Source: DATDYQ01 sp035288965 (GTDB taxonomy: Archaea > Nanobdellota > Nanobdellia > SCGC-AAA011-G17 > JAGVZF01). From it: a stretch of 19,692 bases of DNA. Both the position numbers and the translations under genes were made by a program. The stretch spans positions 1 through 19,692 of the forward strand of contig DATDYQ010000043.1 in NCBI GenBank assembly GCA_035288965.1, read 5' to 3'. Below are positions 6,656 through 14,568 of the stretch, in pieces (the stretch's first letter is position 1; each line of letters opens with the position of its first letter). Below the pieces are notes generated by a model. That model saw only the letters and a program-made list of their open reading frames with translations, did not search any database and was not told the DNA's origin.

Positions 6656-6702
6656 AAAGCATTAGCTACCTCATTAATTCAAGAGATATAAAAAATTATG
6701 AA

Positions 6703-6978
6703 TTACTTAATTCCTTTTATAATATCGCTAAACTGTTTATTTTGGTCTTTCAAAGAACTAACAGCTTTTTCTAAAGCCTTTCTTGGATTTTCGTTTCCAT
6801 CAGTTTCTATCGTTAAAATTGGGCTGCTTATTAAGCTATGATCAATTCCATAACCAGCCACTTTAACATGGCTATTTTTCCATAATTCATTTCTCAAAGC
6901 ATTAACCAAGGTGTGATCTTCTCCAACAATCTCTATCTTTAGTCTATCTTTGCTTTGCTCTAGAACATCAATTTCCAT
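6703..6978 (-). CDS. rpoL: RNA polymerase subunit Rpo11 (RpoL)
   Basis: A 91-residue small subunit, the usual length, that pairs with Rpo3 (RpoD) to form the assembly platform of archaeal RNA polymerase (RPB11/RpoL family). The signature G-E-D-H-T-L-V-N-A-L-R-N-E-L-W (19-33) is followed by V-A-G-Y-x-x-D-H-S-L (40-49), S-P-I-L-T-I-E-T and a C-terminal helix A-L-E-K-A-V-S-S-L. It is convergent with pyrG and divergent from a small lipoprotein gene. A weak TATA-like stretch (7000-7008) is centred about 26-27 bases before the ATG, so the mRNA should be leaderless. The rpoL, TFS and PCNA genes all lie within 6 kb here, which suits an information-processing neighbourhood. Confidence 0.94.
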   Translation of the reverse strand: MEIDVLEQSKDRLKIEIVGEDHTLVNALRNELWKNSHVKVAGYGIDHSLISSPILTIETDGNENPRKALEKAVSSLKDQNKQFSDIIKGIK

Positions 6979-6999
6979 AAGATTTTAGCTTTTAGGAGT

Positions 7000-7008
7000 G
7001 TTTTTAAG
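7000..7008 (-). promoter_or_regulatory. Weak TATA-like box of rpoL
   Basis: CTTAAAAAC-like sequence on the coding strand at the spacing used by the other leaderless genes. The match to a TATA consensus is weaker, so it rests mainly on position. Confidence 0.4.
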
Positions 7009-7040
7009 CTTTTCTATTATAGTATTTATTGATGATTATC

Positions 7041-7334
7041 ATGAACAGAAATTTAAGAACCTTGGGAATAAGTTTGAGTTTAGCAACCTTGCTTACTGGA
7101 TGTAGCCCTTATATAAAAGATGAAAAGCCCATACATCAAGGAACGGTTAATGGAAATGATTTCACAATTATAAAAGAAAATTGGAAATGGGATGGGGATA
7201 AATATCGTTTGGAGTTTTACAATGATGATGGTGTTTGTGTAATTAAAACCCCAATAACATATAGATTTACTTTGTCTGGTGATAATAAAGAACAAATAGA
7301 TCATTTAAATCTCAAAAAATATGATAAAAGATAA
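7041..7334 (+). CDS. Small putative lipoprotein, unknown function
   Basis: A 97-residue exported protein when started at the ATG at 7041; codons at 7029 (TTG) and 7032 (ATG) are in frame too. The signal peptide reads M-N-R-N-L-R, a hydrophobic core to about residue 19, then a lipobox L-L-T-G-C with the Cys at 21 as lipidation site. The 75-residue mature part has a beta-like pattern (N-D-F-T-I-I, Y-R-L-E-F-Y, Y-R-F-T-L), one further Cys and no known family. A TATA-like stretch at about 7013-7021 best fits the 7041 start. It is divergent from rpoL; its stop lies only two bases from the converging methyltransferase stop. Confidence 0.65.
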   Translation: MNRNLRTLGISLSLATLLTGCSPYIKDEKPIHQGTVNGNDFTIIKENWKWDGDKYRLEFYNDDGVCVIKTPITYRFTLSGDNKEQIDHLNLKKYDKR

Positions 7335-7336
7335 TT

Positions 7337-7933
7337 TTATAATTTTTCCAATTCCCATATCCCAACCCTAACACTATAATTTTCCTTCTTATGGAACTTA
7401 TAACTTTTTCTTATTATAAAATTAACTTTCTCGATTCCATTAACTTTCCAATTATTGTTTTCACATAACTTCTCGATAAAGTCTTTGCTTTCAATCTTAT
7501 GCATAGAATAAACTTTCTTTCCAGTCTCAAATGCTTTTAATAAAAACTCTTGGTCAGCATGTTCATTCTGTACCCCAAATGGTGGATTCATAATTATAGT
7601 ATCAACTTTCTTATCAAATTCCTTAACATCTAAATTAAAAATCTCTTTATTTTTAAAATCTTTAGTATTCTCTTTAACTAGTTCAATAACTTTCTCATCT
7701 ACATCAACAAAATAAACCTTTTTAGCTTCTAAAAATAAAGCTCCTAATCCAAGTATTCCATTGCCACACCCCAAATCAGCTATTATTTTTTCTTTGATAT
7801 CATTATTCATAAAGGCTTTCCATAATAATAAAGCAGCTAACTCAGAATCTGTTTTATATTGTTCTAATTTAACATTCTTGTCATCAAAATCTTCCAATTT
7901 AGAAAGAGCAATTGCCAATTGTTTTTTATTCAT
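7337..7933 (-). CDS. METTL5-like RNA methyltransferase (predicted rRNA adenine N6)
   Basis: A 198-residue SAM-dependent methyltransferase. The N-terminal L-E-Q-Y-K-T (23-28), followed by a Leu/Ala-rich helix, is typical of the archaeal/eukaryotic METTL5 group. The SAM-binding motif I is D-L-G-C-G-N-G (53-59), the acidic strand V-D-V-D lies at 76-79, and the catalytic N-P-P-F-G (116-120) marks amino-group methylation of adenine. A Y-S-M-H-K motif (about 141-145) follows. In eukaryotes METTL5 modifies an adenine in the small-subunit rRNA; the same target here is inferred from family. The start overlaps the MBF1 stop by eight bases, so the two are co-transcribed and probably translationally coupled. 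No Shine-Dalgarno at normal spacing is evident. Confidence 0.87.
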   Translation of the reverse strand: MNKKQLAIALSKLEDFDDKNVKLEQYKTDSELAALLLWKAFMNNDIKEKIIADLGCGNGILGLGALFLEAKKVYFVDVDEKVIELVKENTKDFKNKEIFNLDVKEFDKKVDTIIMNPPFGVQNEHADQEFLLKAFETGKKVYSMHKIESKDFIEKLCENNNWKVNGIEKVNFIIRKSYKFHKKENYSVRVGIWELEKL

Positions 7934-8378
7934 CTTTTTTTAATTTAATTAAATCTCCTATTGTAATGTTTTTAGCACTAAAATCTACCTTCTTCTCTTC
8001 TTTAAATTCTGTTTCAATATCAATTAACTTAATTCCTAATGCTCTCTCCAGTTTCTTAGCTAAATCTAAACTAGGTTCTAAACTTCCCGTTTCTAAAGAA
8101 TGTATAACGCTCTCTTTTTCAGCTATTCTCTTGGCCAACTCTTCTTGTTTTAACCCTAATCTTTCCCTGGCTTCTTTTATTTTTTTGCTGTAATCTTCAA
8201 CAATAAATTCTTTAAATTCCTCATCCAATAATTTCTTTTTAGGTTTTTCAAATTTCACTTTTTCTGCGATTTTCACAACCTTACCATAACTAGAGCAGTT
8301 TTCACAAACACTTAACATAACCCCCTCTACCAAAGCATCAAATAATTCCTTTTCCGCCCCACACATCTCGCATCTCAT
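7926..8378 (-). CDS. MBF1-like protein (zinc ribbon plus HTH)
   Basis: A 150-residue archaeal multiprotein bridging factor 1. The N-terminal zinc ribbon uses Cys 3, 6, 25 and 28. A charged linker leads to a Cro/C1-type helix-turn-helix (about 63-118) with I-K-E-A-R-E-R-L-G-L-K-Q-E-E-L-A and a recognition region ending S-L-E-T-G. The C-terminal tail contains I-T-I-G-D-L-I. In eukaryotes MBF1 links activators to TBP and guards reading frame in stalled ribosomes; archaeal homologs have been found to associate with ribosomes. Pairing with an rRNA methyltransferase gene fits a translation role, which is inference. A TATA-like box (8401-8408) is centred 27 bases upstream. Confidence 0.9.
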   Translation of the reverse strand: MRCEMCGAEKELFDALVEGVMLSVCENCSSYGKVVKIAEKVKFEKPKKKLLDEEFKEFIVEDYSKKIKEARERLGLKQEELAKRIAEKESVIHSLETGSLEPSLDLAKKLERALGIKLIDIETEFKEEKKVDFSAKNITIGDLIKLKKDE

Positions 8379-8400
8379 GATAAACCATAAATCAATTAAT

Positions 8401-8408
8401 CTTAAAAG
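8401..8408 (-). promoter_or_regulatory. TATA-like box of the MBF1-methyltransferase operon
   Basis: CTTTTAAG on the coding strand, centred about 27 bases from the ATG at 8378, just after the end of the upstream glycosylation operon. Confidence 0.45.
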
Positions 8409-8416
8409 TCTTTTGT

Positions 8417-9769
8417 TTATATCTTATTAAAAATTATATTGAATGTTGTTAGTTCTATTTTATGTCCTGTAACTTTTTCTATATGTTCTTTATATCTCTC
8501 CATATAGACTAATTCATATCTGTCAAGTTTGGCACATTTATTCTTATCTCCATAAATTGCATATTTATCATTTTTGTAGATTAAATTAAACTTATTCGTA
8601 AAGATTTTATCATCTTTATATTCTGGTTCAAAAATGTTATTAAATAATATTAATCTATAACCTTTAGTTATTCTGTCTTCAGCTAAATCCATATAAGGTG
8701 CAGGTTCGCTTGCTCTTCCAATGCTATTCAACATCACCCACCCATTGCTTGAAATTCCGCATTCATCAACATTTTTTAATGCATCTTCGAATTGATCTAG
8801 TTTATAATTCCCGATATAAAAAAACATTATTACCACTGCAATTAAATTTAATAATACCATTGTTAAAAATATTTTTTTATGTTTTTGATAAGCAAAATAG
8901 CCAAAATATGTTAAAGGCAGTAATAAAAAAAACATATATCTAACATCTTTATATGGTATTTTTATAAAACTATAAATTGTAATTAACCCAATTAATAACA
9001 TAATAATGTCTAATTTTTTGATGTCCTTCATTCTGTAATAAAGTCCAATAAAGGATAATATTAACAAAAATCCAAAAAACCCTATCGGATATATATTTTT
9101 TAAGTTAATTGCGTTTCCCCTAGCTACTATATTAAGTAAATAAGAGTCTAACATGCTAAATAAAAAATTACCTTTTTTAATATAATTATAAATTAACCAG
9201 GGTAATACAACAATAAAGCTTCCAATTAAGAAGTAGATATAATTCTTTATCTTTTTATTAAAAAATATCAAAATAGCAAATATTAATGTTGTATATCTTG
9301 TCAAAAAAGCTAATCCTAAAAATATTCCAGAATATTTTGTATCTAAAAAAGTAATAAATAATAATATAAAAGTTAAGGCTAACAGCTCAGTTCCCGCAAA
9401 AAAACTATACCCAACAAATACGGGAACCAGATACAGCATCATCATTATTTTATAATTAAAACCATATTTCTTACAAAACCTATAAACAGAATAATAGAAA
9501 AATAATAAAATCAAAAAAATAATAATATAACTATCTGCATTCCCTAAAAAACTAAAAACTGTAAAAAGTAAAGGCATTAGTGGTGGTCTTAGCCATTCAA
9601 AATAAGTGCTTTTTCCTATAAAATATTTTCCATTCATACGATACACTTCAAAATCCCAAGAAAAGAATTTGTAATGTTGAATAAAGAAATAAGCCAATTC
9701 AACTAAAAATATTATAATAATTATCCAATTATCTTTTAAAAATTTCTTACTTTTTAATAAAAGATTCAA
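8417..9769 (-). CDS. GT-C-type membrane glycosyltransferase (PMT/GT39-like)
   Basis: A 450-residue polytopic protein, with about eight to ten membrane helices followed by a soluble C-terminal part (about 320-450). After the first helix the sequence W-D-F-E-V-Y-R-M-N-G (38-47), with Asp39, and then R-P-P-L-M-P-L-L, follows the GT-C/GT39 pattern of an acidic residue in the first external loop plus a Pro-rich stretch. Such enzymes move sugars from polyprenyl-phosphate donors on the outer face of the membrane. Acceptor and sugar are unknown. The start is a TTG inside the preceding thioredoxin-fold gene (overlap 23 bases), since no ATG occurs before residue 45; the exact start is uncertain. Last gene of the scpB operon. 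Confidence 0.75.
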   Translation of the reverse strand: MNLLLKSKKFLKDNWIIIIIFLVELAYFFIQHYKFFSWDFEVYRMNGKYFIGKSTYFEWLRPPLMPLLFTVFSFLGNADSYIIIFLILLFFYYSVYRFCKKYGFNYKIMMMLYLVPVFVGYSFFAGTELLALTFILLFITFLDTKYSGIFLGLAFLTRYTTLIFAILIFFNKKIKNYIYFLIGSFIVVLPWLIYNYIKKGNFLFSMLDSYLLNIVARGNAINLKNIYPIGFFGFLLILSFIGLYYRMKDIKKLDIIMLLIGLITIYSFIKIPYKDVRYMFFLLLPLTYFGYFAYQKHKKIFLTMVLLNLIAVVIMFFYIGNYKLDQFEDALKNVDECGISSNGWVMLNSIGRASEPAPYMDLAEDRITKGYRLILFNNIFEPEYKDDKIFTNKFNLIYKNDKYAIYGDKNKCAKLDRYELVYMERYKEHIEKVTGHKIELTTFNIIFNKI

Positions 9770-10406
9770 GCTCGGTCAATCCCCTCATTCCCCCATAAAT
9801 ATTTCCATTTATTACCATGGTTGGGGCTTTTTCCACATTATATTTTTCCCTAAACAATATCAAAGCAGGATTTTTATTATTAATATCAAAAGAAAAAACA
9901 GCAATTTTATCCTTATTTCTTGCATAAAGGTTATCTAATATATATCCCTGATCTTGACTTTGTTTATATTCTAGTTTATCGTCTTCATCATTCGAATAAA
10001 AAAAGAGTATTATATTGTACTTTAAATTACATTTTCCACTTATCTTATCTAATAATAAAATAGTTTTGACTTCAACAAGTTGATAAAATTCTTTCTTTAA
10101 CAAAACATCTTTGTTTTCCTTTCCAAGTCTTTCTTCTAGTAATCCGACATCTCCTCCTACCCTGACTTTATCCTCCATTAGTCTGTCAATGTCTAGGTCG
10201 CATCCAGGTTCATTAGTAATTGTCTCCTTTAAATCTAATCCAATAATTAACAAATTTAGTTTCTCTTGTTCATATTGAAAGTTTTTAAATTTATAATTAG
10301 TAAACTGCCACCCTATGAAAATCCCAATTATTAATATTAAAGCTGTAACTGAAAATGCAGCAACATAATTCAATCTTTTTCTTTTTTGTGGAGTTTCTAT
10401 TACCAT
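9747..10406 (-). CDS. Membrane-anchored thioredoxin-fold protein lacking CXXC
   Basis: A 219-residue protein with one N-terminal transmembrane helix (about 14-33) after a basic tail. A helical linker (about 45-115) precedes a thioredoxin-like domain (about 128-219). The fold is suggested by N-I-I-L-F-F-Y-S, then I-A-V-F-S-F-D, the cis-Pro motif K-A-P-T-M-V-I (193-199) and a terminal G-G-M-R-G-L-T-E-L-E-S-F. The redox C-x-x-C that should follow the first strand is missing: only Cys69 and Cys126 exist, both outside it. It is therefore unlikely to be a normal oxidoreductase and may be structural, a chaperone or an inactive partner. It overlaps both neighbours (7 and 23 bases), so it is tightly tied to the glycosyltransferases. 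Confidence 0.65.
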   Translation of the reverse strand: MVIETPQKRKRLNYVAAFSVTALILIIGIFIGWQFTNYKFKNFQYEQEKLNLLIIGLDLKETITNEPGCDLDIDRLMEDKVRVGGDVGLLEERLGKENKDVLLKKEFYQLVEVKTILLLDKISGKCNLKYNIILFFYSNDEDDKLEYKQSQDQGYILDNLYARNKDKIAVFSFDINNKNPALILFREKYNVEKAPTMVINGNIYGGMRGLTELESFIKK

Positions 10407-11614
10407 TGTGGTTTCCTATTCACTATAAAAAATATAAGCGACATAACCCAGATATATAGTAAAAAAGGGGTATACAATAATGAAAATATTACATATTTAT
10501 ATATCTTAATGTTGTCTTCTTTATTGGTTTCATAATAAAATTTAACCTTTCTGAATATATATAATGCCATAATGAATATGACTATCGCTAAGATATATTT
10601 TAAAGTTGTAATTACATTTAAAAAAGAAAAATCACTAAAGTCTATCGCTATCTTAAAATTTGTGAGTATTAAATTTCTAATGATTTTAAAACCATTATTT
10701 AATAAGTTATAAAAAAATATAAAAAATAATAGTATAGAAAAAAACACGGATAAAATAAACATCGGCATAAAAAACCATCCAAAATCACCGTACTTCGTGC
10801 CAAATATATCTTTATGTTTTTTAAGATTATACAATGTTCCATAACTCCATCTCATTCTTTGTCTATGCACTCCTTTAAATGTATCAGGTATAATTGTATA
10901 AGCAGTTGCATTTATTGCATTATAGATATTATATCCTAACTTTTTAACCTGAAATGCCATCTCCAAATCTTCTGTTAAGTTTTCTTCATCATATCCTTGT
11001 GTTTTTTTTAAAATCTCTGTTCTAAACATAGTGCAAGCTGGAGCAGCAGGCAAAGCCTCATAAGTACTCATTAAACTTCTAATGAATGTTGATACAGAAT
11101 ATTCTACAACTTGAAATTTTTCTATTAATTTTTTTGGTTTATATGGTTTTAATGTAGGTATTACAATTCCAATCTTTTGATCTTCAAAATAAGCCAAACA
11201 TTTTCTTATCAAATCCTTTTCTATCAAAGTATCTGAATCTAAGAGCAAAGCATATTCGCTTTTAATCTCCTTTATGCCAATATTTAATGCATGTGCCTTT
11301 CCCTTTACTTCAGTTCTTATTAATTTTACATTTTTGAATTTCTTAATTTTATCCTTAATATTATCTGTACTGGCATTATCAACAACAATTATGTTTAATT
11401 TTTCTTTTGGATAATTAGATTCTAAAATATTATTTAATGTATTTTCTATAAAATTGGCACTATTATAAGCTGGAATTAAAAAAGTTATTGTAGGCTCATT
11501 TTTAGAAGCCTCCTTTATCAACTTTTTTTTATTTTTAACATATGCCAAGATATATATCAAACTAGTAAAAATGGTAAAAAAATAAATAACATATAATATA
11601 TAGTCTATTATCAT
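10400..11614 (-). CDS. GT2 family processive membrane glycosyltransferase
   Basis: A 404-residue enzyme with an N-terminal transmembrane helix (about 3-25), a cytoplasmic GT-A catalytic domain (about 42-260) and about four C-terminal helices. Motifs: F-L-I-P-A-Y-N-S, V-V-D-N-A-S (77-82), D-S-D (126-128) for metal and nucleotide-sugar, T-E-D (214-216) as catalytic base, and Q-R-M-R-W (252-256). D-x-D, T-E-D and Q-x-x-R-W together mark chitin/hyaluronan/cellulose synthase-like enzymes that build a polysaccharide or load a polyprenyl-phosphate. In this operon it may supply the sugar donor for the GT-C proteins, which is inference. It starts ten bases after the upstream stop and its end overlaps the thioredoxin-fold gene by seven bases. 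Confidence 0.87.
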   Translation of the reverse strand: MIIDYILYVIYFFTIFTSLIYILAYVKNKKKLIKEASKNEPTITFLIPAYNSANFIENTLNNILESNYPKEKLNIIVVDNASTDNIKDKIKKFKNVKLIRTEVKGKAHALNIGIKEIKSEYALLLDSDTLIEKDLIRKCLAYFEDQKIGIVIPTLKPYKPKKLIEKFQVVEYSVSTFIRSLMSTYEALPAAPACTMFRTEILKKTQGYDEENLTEDLEMAFQVKKLGYNIYNAINATAYTIIPDTFKGVHRQRMRWSYGTLYNLKKHKDIFGTKYGDFGWFFMPMFILSVFFSILLFFIFFYNLLNNGFKIIRNLILTNFKIAIDFSDFSFLNVITTLKYILAIVIFIMALYIFRKVKFYYETNKEDNIKIYKYVIFSLLYTPFLLYIWVMSLIFFIVNRKPQW

Positions 11615-11624
11615 TTTGCTATAA

Positions 11625-13136
11625 CTAAATTCTCTCGTATCTCCAAATCTCTAAATAGTTATTAGCAAAAACTCTTTTAAACCTATTGGTATTCCTAAGG
11701 TTATACAAAATATTTTTAGTTTTCCCAAAATCTAGATCTTTTGCCATATCAATTGTTATTACTATATAGGTTATTTTGTATTTATTGACCAACTCCAGTA
11801 GCCTATTGAAGTTCTCTGTATTCAATATTTCATTATAATCTTTTAATTTTTGGTCAATATCTTTTATATATAAATAATTTCCATCAATATAAGTTTTTAT
11901 TCCATAATAATTCAAAATGTAGCTATATCTCGGGTCTGTAAATATAATATCGATGTCTGTATTTCTTTGTGCAATAAATTTGGCTCCAAATTCATGCCTA
12001 GATTCTGGACCATAATTAATAAGTTTTCCAATGTATAGCACAGTAGAAAATATAATGCAGATAATTAATAAACCAATTAGTGATTTTCTTACAATTTCGC
12101 TCTCCCATCTAGTTTTTATCAATCTCAATAATCCTATGGCTGCCAAAAAAGACATGTAAAAGTTCAGGTAGAATAATGCATACTTGTACAAAAAGGAGAT
12201 TATAATAAAGAATATCAATGCAAAATAATAACCCCTATTATTGTACTTTTCCTTCCATAAATCCCCAATTCCAAAAAAGCAGAGTATTATTATAAAAATG
12301 CTCAATCCATAAATACTCCCTATATCTGAAGAGAAGTCAAAAATGTTGCCAAAATTAGATTTAATTATATAACCCAAAGAAGATGCACCTATCATGCCAA
12401 ATTTAATATAAAAGAACAAATAATAAATGAATAAAACAAGTAAAAAGATTATCATGTCTATTTTCATTATATCTTTTTTATTTTTTCTAATGGTAACTGT
12501 AAATATTATTAAGAAAGCTAATGTAAAAAAAGCAATGTACGCATCAAAAAAGATAATTAAAGATAAAAATAGGCCCGAAAACATAGATTTCCTCTTGCTA
12601 TCCATAATGAAAAAATAATAGGATAACAAACTTAAAAGTACGGCAAATAAAAATGGTGATGTAAAACTAGAAAAATAAATAAATGTAGAAGATAATACAA
12701 CAAAAAATAAGCTTAATGAAATTATTCTCCAATCTAAATGTAGTTTTTTAAGTATCCAATATAGCATTAATAAAATAACCAATCCCAATAGGATAGATAA
12801 ATATTTGATAAAAAAGATAACAGGTAAATTTGTGATCTTTGATAAAACACTTATAACAAATGGGAATCCAAGATTATAAGAAAATGGTCTCCCATTATTA
12901 TTCATCTCGTCCAATCCAGTTTTACTATATTGGAAGAAATTTTGAGATATCCTTGCATAAAAATAAGATTCCTCTTCAAGTAATGCTTCTTTTTTATTAT
13001 CATACCTCATAAAATTTGTAATTAATATAATCACTAAAAATACTATAAAGATAATTGTTAAGTAATACTTATTAACATAATACTTTATAGATTGCTCCTC
13101 TTTCGATTCCGATAACTTTATCGAAGCAGACATCAT
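11625..13136 (-). CDS. GT-C-type membrane protein with soluble C-terminus
   Basis: About 503 residues with an N-terminal basic tail, roughly ten to twelve transmembrane helices and a soluble C-terminal domain (about 375-504). After the first helix, E-E-E-S-Y-F-Y-A-R-I (55-64) and G-R-P-F-S-Y-N-L-G-F-P (83-93) match the GT-C layout, in which an acidic residue and aromatic cluster sit in the first external loop. The tail contains K-Y-K-I-T-Y-I-V-I and F-K-R-V-F-A-N-N-Y-L-E-I-W, a pattern like the end of AglB/STT3-type and related GT-C proteins. Donor and acceptor unknown. The coding start lies inside the upstream gene (overlap about 65 bases). ATGs at 13136 and 13133 and a TTG at 13139 compete; an AAGGAG precedes them. 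Confidence 0.65.
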   Translation of the reverse strand: MMSASIKLSESKEEQSIKYYVNKYYLTIIFIVFLVIILITNFMRYDNKKEALLEEESYFYARISQNFFQYSKTGLDEMNNNGRPFSYNLGFPFVISVLSKITNLPVIFFIKYLSILLGLVILLMLYWILKKLHLDWRIISLSLFFVVLSSTFIYFSSFTSPFLFAVLLSLLSYYFFIMDSKRKSMFSGLFLSLIIFFDAYIAFFTLAFLIIFTVTIRKNKKDIMKIDMIIFLLVLFIYYLFFYIKFGMIGASSLGYIIKSNFGNIFDFSSDIGSIYGLSIFIIILCFFGIGDLWKEKYNNRGYYFALIFFIIISFLYKYALFYLNFYMSFLAAIGLLRLIKTRWESEIVRKSLIGLLIICIIFSTVLYIGKLINYGPESRHEFGAKFIAQRNTDIDIIFTDPRYSYILNYYGIKTYIDGNYLYIKDIDQKLKDYNEILNTENFNRLLELVNKYKITYIVITIDMAKDLDFGKTKNILYNLRNTNRFKRVFANNYLEIWRYERI

Positions 13137-14568
13137 CAAAATATTTTATCTCCTTAATATCATATCTATCTCTAAGATAATCTGTTAATAATAGATAGTT
13201 AATTCCGTAATTCTTGATTTTTTGTAATGCTAAAGCTCTATTCCAAGTAGTGGCTAAGAGCTCTGCATCTTCAATCCTTTGGTTTACATTAGGCGCCAGT
13301 AAAAAGTTTTTATCTATAAAACTTTTCTTGTTAGCAATTGTTGTAACCAAATTTCCTTCACTTAAATCACTATATATTATTGCACCATCTTCTAAATTCA
13401 TATTAGCCCATTTCAATATTTCTATCTCTTCTTTTGAAATGGCATTTTTTTTGATCTCTAAACTTAGATTAAAACTAGGAATTATCAAAAATAACATTAT
13501 TATCACTAAAAGTATTATTGATGTTGTAAACTGAAATCTGCTAAACTTAGACATCTTTATCATATCAAATACCTTATTAAAAGAAAATGCAGATAGTAAA
13601 ATCAAGGCCATACTTATCACTATAAATCCAATTGAAAATTCTAATAATCTTAAAAACATCAGTATTAAACTTGATAAAAATAAACCTATAATCAAAAATA
13701 AATCTTTTCTGTTAGCTTTTTGTAATCCGTAATAAATCCCAAAAGCTCCAAAAATTAATGGTACTATTCCTACATAATATGTCAATATAAAGAAATCTAA
13801 TCCCTGAAAGTAATCTAAAAACAATCTATTTGGTATTCCCAATCTTAAAAAATCAAATCCGTATTCAAATATTACATTTTTATAATAAAAAAATCCTACA
13901 AATAAAACAAGGAAAAATGAGAATAATATTATTTCCTTTCTAATTCTTGCTATGTTTACATCCTCGCTTAAGGATAGCAGAACATAAAATAAAAGAGCTA
14001 CTATATACACAATAAAAGAAGGATATATCAATGGTAATAGGATAGATAAGATAATGATTAATATAACATATTTGTTGTCGTTTTTTACTTTTAATATACA
14101 ATAAAATAGGGTTAATAATATGAATAAAAATAATGAAAATATTGAAGCCTTGTTTAAGGTATCTCTGATAAATAATGGAACAAATCCTGCCATGAGCGCA
14201 CTTAACAATGATGCCCTATCATCGTTTGTTAATTCTTTAGCAATTAGAAATATGATAATTATAATAAGAGCAAATAAAATCTCAGGTATTATTTTTAGCA
14301 CCATTTCTAAAGGAAAAAATAGAGAGAAAAAACTAAGTAAATAATGGTAAACGAAAGGGTAAGCATTCCCTTTTCCCCCATAACTTAGCACATCATAACT
14401 CATAGGTAACTTGTTTTCCAAGATGTATTCAACACTTCTTTCATGAAAATATGCTACATCATCATTGAATGTGTCTATAGTCAATGTAAAATATAGTCTA
14501 AATAAGAGTACAAAAACAAATATTGCTATTAAGTATATATATACTAATTGATTTTTTTTAATTTTCAT
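13072..14568 (-). CDS. AglB/STT3-like GT-C membrane protein lacking WWDYG
   Basis: A 498-residue polytopic protein with about eleven transmembrane helices and a soluble C-terminal domain (about 380-498). The first external loop reads F-N-D-D-V-A-Y-F-H (34-42), then Y-D-V-L-S-Y-G-G-K and A-Y-P-F-V-Y-H-Y-L-L, close in layout to the D-x-Y-Y-H, Y-D-P and Y-P-P-L-H-Y-L-L segments of archaeal oligosaccharyltransferase AglB. The tail has I-L-K-W-A-N-M-N, then Y-S-D-L-S-E-G where AglB has W-W-D-Y-G, and later Y-G-I-N-Y-L-L-L-T and G-A-I-Y-K-V-L. It may be a glycosyltransferase descended from that family rather than a true oligosaccharyltransferase. It overlaps scpB by 11 bases upstream and the next GT-C gene downstream. 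Confidence 0.65.
   Translation of the reverse strand: MKIKKNQLVYIYLIAIFVFVLLFRLYFTLTIDTFNDDVAYFHERSVEYILENKLPMSYDVLSYGGKGNAYPFVYHYLLSFFSLFFPLEMVLKIIPEILFALIIIIIFLIAKELTNDDRASLLSALMAGFVPLFIRDTLNKASIFSLFLFILLTLFYCILKVKNDNKYVILIIILSILLPLIYPSFIVYIVALLFYVLLSLSEDVNIARIRKEIILFSFFLVLFVGFFYYKNVIFEYGFDFLRLGIPNRLFLDYFQGLDFFILTYYVGIVPLIFGAFGIYYGLQKANRKDLFLIIGLFLSSLILMFLRLLEFSIGFIVISMALILLSAFSFNKVFDMIKMSKFSRFQFTTSIILLVIIMLFLIIPSFNLSLEIKKNAISKEEIEILKWANMNLEDGAIIYSDLSEGNLVTTIANKKSFIDKNFLLAPNVNQRIEDAELLATTWNRALALQKIKNYGINYLLLTDYLRDRYDIKEIKYFDDVCFDKVIGIERGAIYKVLC
13150..13155 (-). promoter_or_regulatory. Shine-Dalgarno for the operon-internal GT-C gene
   Basis: AAGGAG on the coding strand, inside the upstream GT-C gene, 10 bases before a TTG at 13139 and 13 before the ATG at 13136. 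It supports initiation in this overlap but does not settle which codon is used. Confidence 0.45.

Noticed and set aside
6633..6702. Possible small RNA or tRNA between pyrG and rpoL
   Set aside because: The gap is only 70 bases, very AT-rich, with T-runs and no cloverleaf or GC-rich stem.
13072..13136. Possible frameshift between the two AglB-like genes
   Set aside because: Each has a complete N-terminal first loop and complete C-terminal tail, so they are two overlapping genes, not one broken gene.
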